Part shown: piece by piece, positions 1-4,626 of the stretch
Position numbering within the stretch: position 1 is the stretch's first letter
Layout of the letters: each line of letters starts with the position of its first letter
Assembly: GCA_030612305.1 (NCBI GenBank)
Contig: JAUWOG010000222.1
Location: 1-5,139 of the forward strand
DNA: 5,139 nucleotides
DNA from: Armatimonadota bacterium
Lineage (GTDB): Bacteria > Armatimonadota > Zipacnadia > Zipacnadales > UBA11051
Direction of reading: 5' to 3'
Notes under the pieces: model-generated
The model's input: only the letters and a program-made list of their open reading frames with translations
Told to the model about the DNA's origin: nothing
Database searches by the model: none
Made by a program: the position numbers and the translations under genes

Positions 1-4
1 ATAG

Positions 5-457
5 GTGTTACTATTGAATTTTGGAAGAAGAAAAGAGGTTATTGAAAACCAAGTTACACTAAGAGATCTCTTGAAAGAAGTGATCTTATTTGGGTTTTTC
101 TATTTAATATTTGCTGTAATAATCTCTTTAATTTTTTATCTCATCTTTGGACTTGAATGGTTTCTTACATATTCCTTCTTTTATATCTTGTTTATATTAT
201 ATCCTTTAGTGTTAGGTGTATTTTTTCTTTGGATAATTTTCATTAGAAAAAAAGAAATCAAGGAATTTATTTCTCTCAAGGTAAGAATACCAGACAAAGG
301 TCATAGATGGATCTATTCAATAATATTCATTTTAATACTTATAATAATAATCACACATGTAATTTTACTCTGGTTGGGTATAATATATTTAAATCCTATA
401 ATGGCTGATCTCTGGCTTTATTTAATACCTTCAGTGATATTTGGACCAATAATTGAA
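5..457 (+). pseudogene. N-terminal fragment of a probable CPBP-family membrane protease, truncated at the junction
   Basis: About 151 residues remain. A short polar N-terminus is followed by hydrophobic stretches at roughly residues 26-50, 53-80, 103-126 and 135-150, separated by a basic loop (RKKEIKEF near 81-88). The last one reads SVIFGPIIE. This matches the start of the conserved glutamate motif of CPBP (CAAX protease and bacteriocin-processing, Abi) intramembrane proteases, where the family normally continues with a second Glu and then an Arg a few residues on. Here the sequence leaves the family pattern right after the first Glu, so the catalytic Glu-Glu/Arg and His motifs are missing. 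Codon use is heavy in ATA, TTA and AGA, quite unlike every gene to its right, which suggests an AT-rich archaeal or Firmicute source. The family call rests on one motif plus hydrophobicity and is moderate. That the fragment is foreign to the rest of the window is much firmer. Confidence 0.5.
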
Positions 458-751
458 CTCGAGAGCTTCATGATGGCGCAGAGGGCAGCGGAGGTGATTC
501 AACAGCACCACGAGTCGTGGGACGGCAGCGGGTATCCGCTGGGGCTGCGCGGCGAAGAGATCTTCCCGGAAGCGCGTGTACTCCACGTGTGCGACGTGTA
601 TGATGCGCTGGTCAATGACCGGCCGTACCGAAAAGCGTATTCGCACCAGGATGCACTCGACATCATTCGCGCAGGGATGAAGACAGAATACGATCCCGAC
701 GCCGCCGCAGTGCTGCTGGAGGTATCGGAGCAACTGAAACGGGCTGCCTGA
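5..751 (+). CDS. Chimeric open frame: CPBP-like membrane half joined to HD-GYP C-terminus
   Basis: This is an uninterrupted 248-codon frame starting with GTG directly after an in-frame TAG at 2-4. Residues 1-151 are a very hydrophobic, AT-rich-encoded membrane protein. Residues 152-248 are the C-terminal part of a GC-rich-encoded HD-GYP phosphodiesterase domain. No known protein family has this architecture. Each half is broken exactly where the other begins: the first stops at its GPIIE motif, and the second lacks the HD half of its catalytic domain. I therefore read the frame as two gene fragments that happen to be in phase (a one-in-three chance), not as a functional fusion. With only four bases upstream, no ribosome binding site can be judged; TTG at 14 or 71 are other possible starts. 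The halves are described separately below. The open frame is certain; its being a real gene is doubtful. Confidence 0.5.
   Translation: MLLLNFGRRKEVIENQVTLRDLLKEVILFGFFYLIFAVIISLIFYLIFGLEWFLTYSFFYILFILYPLVLGVFFLWIIFIRKKEIKEFISLKVRIPDKGHRWIYSIIFILILIIIITHVILLWLGIIYLNPIMADLWLYLIPSVIFGPIIELESFMMAQRAAEVIQQHHESWDGSGYPLGLRGEEIFPEARVLHVCDVYDALVNDRPYRKAYSHQDALDIIRAGMKTEYDPDAAAVLLEVSEQLKRAA
455..464. other. Composition and gene-family breakpoint (chimeric junction) on a CTCGAG site
   Basis: Sequence to the left is AT-rich throughout and sequence to the right is GC-rich throughout; the change occurs within a few bases. The CPBP-like protein pattern ends at the Glu codon 455-457, and the HD-GYP pattern is recognisable from the next codons. 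The hexamer CTCGAG (the XhoI recognition sequence) occupies 458-463, exactly at the switch. This could be a cloning or ligation scar, a short overlap that misled assembly, or coincidence. No inverted repeat, tRNA end or integrase signal that would explain a natural insertion is visible at the point itself. Confidence 0.75.
458..751 (+). CDS. HD-GYP domain cyclic-di-GMP phosphodiesterase, C-terminal fragment
   Basis: The 97 residues (152-248 of the open frame) match the second half of an HD-GYP domain. HHESWDGSGYP at 168-178 is the family's HHE..DG.GYP signature. It is followed by a GLRGEEI segment, the RVLHVCDVYDAL helix with its metal-binding Asp, the substrate-loop motif RPYRKAY, and a terminal G..TEYDP (usually G..FDP). 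HD-GYP proteins hydrolyse c-di-GMP to pGpG or GMP using a two- or three-iron centre. The first half of the domain, with the HD dyad and the upstream His ligands, and any N-terminal receiver or sensor region are missing, because the sequence is replaced by unrelated DNA before 458. The ATG pair at 470-475 has no Shine-Dalgarno sequence and lies mid-domain, so it is not a real start. The TGA at 749-751 is 65 bases before the GGDEF protein's start, on the same strand. The two were probably co-transcribed and act on the same second messenger. Confidence 0.85.
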   Translation, partial: LESFMMAQRAAEVIQQHHESWDGSGYPLGLRGEEIFPEARVLHVCDVYDALVNDRPYRKAYSHQDALDIIRAGMKTEYDPDAAAVLLEVSEQLKRAA

Positions 752-804
752 CAAACGCTCTTCGCTGTGAGCAGGCATTGGGGGCAGATTCGGTGGATGG
801 AACT

Positions 805-808
805 GGAG
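805..808 (+). promoter_or_regulatory. Shine-Dalgarno sequence that sets the diguanylate cyclase start
   Basis: GGAG at 805-808 lies eight bases before ATG 817; a second GGAG at 810-813 is too close to be ideal. The longer frame beginning with TTG at 778 has no comparable site, so 817 is preferred as the start. Confidence 0.7.
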
Positions 809-816
809 TGGAGAGG

Positions 817-3249
817 ATGCCGGGACGCAGGCGTGCTGACGCCTCACATGGGAGGCTGTTTCTCGTTGGCTTCGCGCTGGTGACGATCGTGTCGCTGTGG
901 CTCACGAGCGCGCAGATGAGCCGGGCTCTGGCTCCCGCCACTGAAGAGACGCGCCAGACGATCTGCACGTCATTGTCTCTGCTGGCCGGCTCGCTTGCGT
1001 TTCTGCTGGGTGTCGGCGGGTGGCTGTTGCTGCGAAACGAGCGGTTGCTGTCTGCATCTGAAGCCTGGCACCGAAGTCTGGTGGCTCAAGCTCTGGTCGG
1101 GATGTTCGTGTGTGAGGATGGCAGGTTCCGTTTTGTGAACCGCAGGATTGCCGAAATACTCGGCTATCAGCCGGAAGAGCTGCTCGGGGAGCAGTTACTG
1201 ACCGTGATTCATCCTGACCATCGGCAGCTAGCTGCGCGGATGGTTGAGAGGTGTGAAGCCGGCGAGGGATCACCGACTAGCCAGGAGCTCAAGTTCATCA
1301 CCAAGAGGGGGGAGTTGGGTTGGGTAGATCTGTCGCTCAGCGTAATGCCTGAGGATCCGGAGAAATGCGTGATGGTGAATGCAGTGGACATCACCGAACG
1401 CAAGCGTGCCGGGGAGAGACTCCGGCAACGTCTGGCAGTCGAGGAGGCCGTGGCGGAGACATCCAATGACCTGCTGTGTCCGGAGGGGGCCGACCTTCAC
1501 AAGGTTCTCCAGAGGCTTGGCGAGGCGATGGAGGTCAGCCGCGCTCACATCTTTCTGTTGCGCGACGGTGGCACCCGCGTGGACAACACCCACGAGTGGT
1601 GTGCGAGGGGTGTGTCCCCACAGAAGCGCAATCGCCAGGACCTGGACACCTCCCTGCTCCCGTGGCTGATGGACATGCTGGCGAGGGGCGAGAACATCAT
1701 CATACCGGATGTTGAGGCTCTGCCCGACGGAGCCGCGGCCGAGAGGGATCTGTTCCGTCAACACAACGTCCGGTCACTCATCCGCGTTCCGATCTGTTCT
1801 ACGGGGGAGGAAGTGATCGGGTTCATAGGCTTCGATGACGCCCACGGATGCCGGGATTGGCACGCTGAGGACGTGCAGGCACTCCGTCTGGTTGCAGAAA
1901 TCCTCGGCAGTCACTGGGACAGGGAGCGCGCAGAGGCGGCGCTACTGGAGCAGAAGGAAATGCTCCAGGCCGTAACGACACTGTCCGCTGACACGACCTT
2001 CGTCATGGACGAGGACGGGCGCTATGTGGAGGCGTTCAGCCATACTCAGACGGCGATGGGGGCGCCGGTGCATCAGGTAATCGGTCGGCTCATGGACGAA
2101 GTCCTCCCCGAGGACCTGGCCCACCGGCTACTGGCGACGATTCGAAAGACAATTGAGACCAACGCGCGGCAGAGCACTGACTACCAGCTCACTGTCGAGG
2201 CGCAGGAAAGATGGTTCGAGGGGCGCACAGCAGTAATGTCCGCAGCAACCGGTGAGAAGGCCCTCGTCATATTGACGTGCCGCGATATTACGCTGCAGAA
2301 GCAGGCCGAGGGCTACCTCCAGCTCTCCGAGCGGAAGTTCCGGGCCTTCACGGAGCAGTCACTGCATCCCGTGTGGGTCGTTCAGGGCCAGGAAATCGCC
2401 TACTGCAATTACGCGATGTCCATACAGTTGGGGCTGGATTCGACGGATGATGCAATAGGCACAGACCTTCAGGACGTCGTGTGTGAAGAGATGTGGCCGG
2501 GGATTGCAGAGAAGCTGTCCTCCCTGACAGCAGGCGAGAGCGAAGCTCAACGGATGCTCATCAAGTTCAGCGCGCTGCCGGGGCGGGAGCTGTGGCACGA
2601 TGTCCAGTTCGCGCGGATAGAGTACGAAGGAGGGCCCGCAGTGCTCGCCACGAGTCAGGACATCACCGAGATCAAGACACTGATGGAGGAGCTCAATGCG
2701 GAGCGGCTGCACGACAGCCTCACCGGACTGTACAACCGGCGCTACTTCAACGATGTCGTGGTGCGTGAGATGCAGCACTCGGACCGCTATGGTGTCCCCA
2801 TGTCGCTACTGATGCTGGACATAGACAGCTTCAAATCAGTCAACGACACGCACGGCCATCTCGTAGGGGACGATGTCCTCCAGGCAGTCGCCGAAGTGCT
2901 GCAGAAGTACATCCGTGGTGCGGACATACCAATACGCTTCGGCGGCGACGAGTTCCTCGTCGTCATGCACAACGCCACCGCAGCGGCTGCCGAGGCGACT
3001 GCGCTACGCCTGGCCAACGGTCTCATTGAGTACCTGCAGGAGCGCTCCGCTGCAGGCGAACTCCCGGACGACGTTCACACACTCGTATGGATCAGCGGAG
3101 GTGCGGCCACGTATGAGCCGGGCTCCGGCCAAAGCCTCGATGACGTTCTCTTCCGTGCGGATGAGAGGATGTATGCGCACAAGAAAGAGAACAAGCGACG
3201 GCGGGCTCGCAGCGAAAAGCTGCCAACCGAACAGCATCGGACAGGGTGA
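817..3249 (+). CDS. Membrane-anchored PAS-GAF-PAS-PAS-GGDEF diguanylate cyclase
   Basis: The 810-residue product makes c-di-GMP from two GTP in response to signals sensed by its N-terminal domains. Two membrane helices at about residues 14-33 and 53-72 enclose a short outer loop of about 20 residues, too small for a periplasmic sensor domain, so sensing is probably cytoplasmic. Then come PAS at about 84-197 (ending DITERK), GAF at about 207-370, a divergent PAS at about 383-497 (ending CRDITLQKQ), a third PAS at about 504-621 (ending SQDITEIK), and GGDEF at about 630-793. The cyclase looks active: DSLTGLYNRRYF at 633-644, metal Asp668, substrate residues Asn676 and Asp685, and the signature RFGGDEF at 707-713. 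The inhibitory RxxD site is present as RGAD (700-703), five residues before GGDEF, so feedback inhibition by c-di-GMP is expected. There is no EAL domain. The upstream neighbour encodes an HD-GYP phosphodiesterase, pairing synthesis with breakdown. The start at 817 is chosen for its ribosome binding site; TTG 778 would add 13 residues. Confidence 0.93.
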   Translation: MPGRRRADASHGRLFLVGFALVTIVSLWLTSAQMSRALAPATEETRQTICTSLSLLAGSLAFLLGVGGWLLLRNERLLSASEAWHRSLVAQALVGMFVCEDGRFRFVNRRIAEILGYQPEELLGEQLLTVIHPDHRQLAARMVERCEAGEGSPTSQELKFITKRGELGWVDLSLSVMPEDPEKCVMVNAVDITERKRAGERLRQRLAVEEAVAETSNDLLCPEGADLHKVLQRLGEAMEVSRAHIFLLRDGGTRVDNTHEWCARGVSPQKRNRQDLDTSLLPWLMDMLARGENIIIPDVEALPDGAAAERDLFRQHNVRSLIRVPICSTGEEVIGFIGFDDAHGCRDWHAEDVQALRLVAEILGSHWDRERAEAALLEQKEMLQAVTTLSADTTFVMDEDGRYVEAFSHTQTAMGAPVHQVIGRLMDEVLPEDLAHRLLATIRKTIETNARQSTDYQLTVEAQERWFEGRTAVMSAATGEKALVILTCRDITLQKQAEGYLQLSERKFRAFTEQSLHPVWVVQGQEIAYCNYAMSIQLGLDSTDDAIGTDLQDVVCEEMWPGIAEKLSSLTAGESEAQRMLIKFSALPGRELWHDVQFARIEYEGGPAVLATSQDITEIKTLMEELNAERLHDSLTGLYNRRYFNDVVVREMQHSDRYGVPMSLLMLDIDSFKSVNDTHGHLVGDDVLQAVAEVLQKYIRGADIPIRFGGDEFLVVMHNATAAAAEATALRLANGLIEYLQERSAAGELPDDVHTLVWISGGAATYEPGSGQSLDDVLFRADERMYAHKKENKRRRARSEKLPTEQHRTG

Positions 3250-3317
3250 GTGGCCAAACCCAGCATGGGCGGCTGTGAACGTGCGAGGAATGCCATGCAC
3301 TGGCGGCGCGGAGACAG
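3250..3317. other. Convergent intergenic gap with no visible terminator
   Basis: These 68 GC-rich bases separate the stop codons of the cyclase (+) and the U32-like gene (-). I see only a weak six-base inverted pair, GCATGG at 3263-3268 and CCATGC at 3293-3298, with a 24-base loop and no T-run. No intrinsic terminator can be supported. Confidence 0.5.
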
Positions 3318-4352
3318 CTACGGGGCTTCCTGCAGATTGACCAGCACCATCTCGAGGACCTGCGCGCAGTAGTCGCAGCGATGGCAGCGGCGGTCGCAGG
3401 AGCTCGTGCGCGCGAACCAGTCGGCAGGGAAGCGGCTGTTGTCTATGACGCAGGGCGCAAGAGCCGGCCCGAAGCCCGGCTCGCACAAATCCAGCAGATT
3501 GCCGTAGAAGCTGCCACGCGCGTAGGCGTCAATGACAAGGCGCGGTCGCGCGTGCATTCGCGTGGCCAGCTTCACGACCCTGCACAGACCCTCGTAGTGG
3601 CGGATGTCTTCCGGCCGAATCCACGTGTTCTGCAGGATAGACACCCAATTGGCGCGGTCCTGCAGGAAGCGCCAGCAGGTGTGTGCCTCCCACTCGGTGA
3701 CGTTGAGCGTCTCGTCTATCTCCGCCTCATGTGCGACCATGTTGTCATGGAACGTCTGGCCCGAGCAGAACGCGAGGCAGCCACTGTTCGCCAGGATGAC
3801 GAGGCTCTTGTCGTTGTCATCCGCCCATGACTTCAGCTCATCCAGGTACTCCAGATTCCGCTGGTTGTCGCGCTGGACGTGGTAGCTGTCGAAGATGTCG
3901 GCAAGGTACTCCATCCCCTTGACGGTGCCGATGCGCATGTTGACGGAGGCCCGCGTCTCGACCTCAGGGTGGTGCTGCTTCACGGAGTGGGCGACGAAGG
4001 GTGAAGTAGTGGTGACGATGTCAACTCCACCGACGGCTTCGCCGAGGTAGTCGAGGACCGAGCGGACCTGGTTCTCAAGCCAGCGGCTGATTGCGCGGCC
4101 ACCATAGCAATTCGCGTTGAACAGCAGGTCGAGACGGAGACCCATTTCGCGAAAAGCCGCCAGGTCGCCGACCAGTTGCTGCTGCGCGGTCCAGTCGGTA
4201 TAGCCGCACCGGGTTGCCAGAGCGGCCCGTCCGGAGGCCATGTCAGCCCACGGGAAATAGACCTCGCCGACCGCCTCCCGGTAGTCGGCGATAATCTCTA
4301 CGAGGGGCTCATCTTCGGCGTCGGGAAGCTGGTAGCCAACAGCGAATTGCAT
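3318..4352 (-). CDS. Peptidase U32-like protein with C-terminal four-cysteine motif
   Basis: The 344-residue soluble protein has no signal peptide. It begins MQFAVGYQLPD and has the alternating strand/helix pattern of a TIM barrel: VYFPWADM near 31-38, LRLDLLFNANC near 72-82, VDIVTTTSPF near 110-119, SVNMRIG near 137-142, and LVILANSGCLAFC near 184-196. The segment NSGCLAFCSGQTFHDN (189-204) resembles the N.GC...C....H.N stretch of U32 proteins. Cys226 and Cys257 follow at a distance, and the C-terminus carries CDRRCHRCDYC (319-329), a CX3CX2CX2C motif suited to an iron-sulfur cluster or zinc. Characterised U32 proteins (UbiU/UbiV, TrhP, RlhA) act in ubiquinone or RNA hydroxylation rather than proteolysis, and UbiU/UbiV bind 4Fe-4S clusters through conserved cysteines. 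The substrate here cannot be told. The start at ATG 4352 is preferred over TTG 4379 because AGGAG lies eight bases upstream and the nine extra residues would be encoded by leader and mobile-element sequence. The gene converges on the cyclase with a 68-base gap and lies downstream of a QueG-like gene. Confidence 0.6.
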   Translation of the reverse strand: MQFAVGYQLPDAEDEPLVEIIADYREAVGEVYFPWADMASGRAALATRCGYTDWTAQQQLVGDLAAFREMGLRLDLLFNANCYGGRAISRWLENQVRSVLDYLGEAVGGVDIVTTTSPFVAHSVKQHHPEVETRASVNMRIGTVKGMEYLADIFDSYHVQRDNQRNLEYLDELKSWADDNDKSLVILANSGCLAFCSGQTFHDNMVAHEAEIDETLNVTEWEAHTCWRFLQDRANWVSILQNTWIRPEDIRHYEGLCRVVKLATRMHARPRLVIDAYARGSFYGNLLDLCEPGFGPALAPCVIDNSRFPADWFARTSSCDRRCHRCDYCAQVLEMVLVNLQEAP

Positions 4353-4360
4353 GGGTGAGT

Positions 4361-4365
4361 CTCCT
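4361..4365 (-). promoter_or_regulatory. Shine-Dalgarno sequence of the U32-like gene
   Basis: On the minus strand this reads AGGAG, eight bases before ATG 4352. It lies between the edge of the MITE-like element (about 4380) and the gene, so translation initiation signals are intact although everything further upstream is element sequence. Confidence 0.75.
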
Positions 4366-4379
4366 GAGGTCTCATGCAA

Positions 4380-4407
4380 CTAGTGCCTTGTCAGTCGTGA
4401 AGCTTTG
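4380..4407 (+). repeat. Left terminal inverted repeat of the MITE-like element
   Basis: This end begins CTAGTGCC and ends AAGCTTTG. It pairs with the right end at 23 of 28 positions with one gap. The outermost eight bases overlap the GCAACTAG direct repeat. Confidence 0.75.
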
Positions 4408-4472
4408 GATAAAGGTGCTTGAGCTTGCCACTGGCATACTGGCCCGCATCATTCATGGAATGGGTGGCTCGG

Positions 4473-4503
4473 CCTGAGCTTTCGGTCTCATCGAAAGCTC
4501 AGG
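4473..4503. repeat. Perfect 12-bp hairpin 1 inside the MITE-like element
   Basis: The arms CCTGAGCTTTCG (4473-4484) and CGAAAGCTCAGG (4492-4503) are perfectly complementary around the 7-base loop GTCTCAT. The centre, near 4488, is almost exactly the midpoint of the whole element. No T-run follows on either strand, so it is not a standard intrinsic terminator. Confidence 0.9.
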
Positions 4504-4529
4504 TGATAGCGCGATTTATCGCGCTATCA
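4504..4529. repeat. Near-perfect 26-bp palindrome (hairpin 2) abutting hairpin 1
   Basis: The arms TGATAGCGCGA (4504-4514) and TCGCGCTATCA (4519-4529) pair perfectly over 11 bp around the 4-base loop TTTA. As DNA the palindrome extends to 12 bp with a 2-base centre. It starts on the base after hairpin 1 ends, leaving no spacer. It could fold in RNA, extrude as a cruciform, or serve as a dimeric protein site; the sequence alone does not decide. Confidence 0.9.
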
Positions 4530-4566
4530 GCTTCCAGCCCGAGTCTTTCGCCGCCATCATCAAACT

Positions 4567-4595
4567 CAAAGCACCACGCCTGACAGAGCAACTAG
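4567..4595 (-). repeat. Right terminal inverted repeat of the MITE-like element
   Basis: The reverse complement begins CTAGTTGC and ends GTGCTTTG, mirroring the left end with one extra T and five mismatches. It ends 31 bases before the stop codon of the QueG-like gene at 4627. Confidence 0.75.
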
Positions 4596-4626
4596 GAGCA
4601 GACACAGACAGACGCGTGCCGGGGCG

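Larger units (their letters stand above)
4380..4595. mobile_element. MITE-like palindromic element with terminal inverted repeats and central double hairpin
   Basis: The ends are imperfect inverted repeats. Positions 4380-4407, read forward, and 4595-4567, read as reverse complement, agree at 23 of 28 aligned bases with one single-base gap; shared blocks are CTAGT, GC, TGTCAG, CGTG and GCTTTG. Both ends lie in the octamer GCAACTAG (4376-4383 and 4588-4595), a possible 8-bp target duplication. Because CTAG is itself a palindrome, a 4-bp CTAG or 2-bp TA duplication fits equally well. The interior of about 204 bp has no transposase and no convincing gene, but has two abutting perfect hairpins near its centre. 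Size, terminal repeats and lack of coding capacity fit a miniature inverted-repeat transposable element moved in trans by a transposase elsewhere. IS5-group elements duplicating CTAG-like targets, and IS630-type elements duplicating TA, are candidate parents, but the end sequence is not one I can assign. It fills the gap between the QueG-like and U32-like genes. Confidence 0.72.

Noticed and set aside
752..816. A c-di-GMP riboswitch in the leader of the diguanylate cyclase.
   Set aside because: The gap is only 65 bases and shows none of the conserved GEMM-type stems or loops; ordinary operon spacing explains it.
778..816. TTG 778 as the start of the cyclase, giving 823 residues.
   Set aside because: There is no ribosome binding site at a good distance, while ATG 817 has GGAG eight bases upstream and is followed directly by a basic segment and the first membrane helix.
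3263..3298. Inverted pair GCATGG/CCATGC between the convergent genes as a shared terminator.
   Set aside because: It is only six base pairs with a 24-base loop and no T-run, which is expected by chance in GC-rich DNA.
3381..3830. A 149-codon plus-strand frame opposite the U32-like gene.
   Set aside because: Its arginine- and alanine-rich low-complexity product is typical of an antisense shadow in GC-rich DNA. The minus-strand frame has family motifs and a good ribosome binding site.
4400..4460. A short minus-strand frame ending in YASGKLKHLYPKLHD, perhaps the tail of a decayed transposase.
   Set aside because: It is only about 21 codons from its sole ATG, with an in-frame stop not far upstream, no ribosome binding site and no recognisable transposase motif.
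4397..4477. A 26-codon plus-strand frame (GTG to TGA) encoding an amphipathic hydrophobic peptide (VKLWIKVLELATG...), possible small membrane peptide or toxin.
   Set aside because: It lies wholly within the MITE-like element, has no Shine-Dalgarno sequence, and its stop falls in the arm of hairpin 1. Chance coding is likelier.
4473..4529. Intrinsic terminator for the QueG-like gene.
   Set aside because: The stems are strong, but no T-run follows on either strand, and the palindromes belong to the mobile element rather than to the gene's own 3' end.
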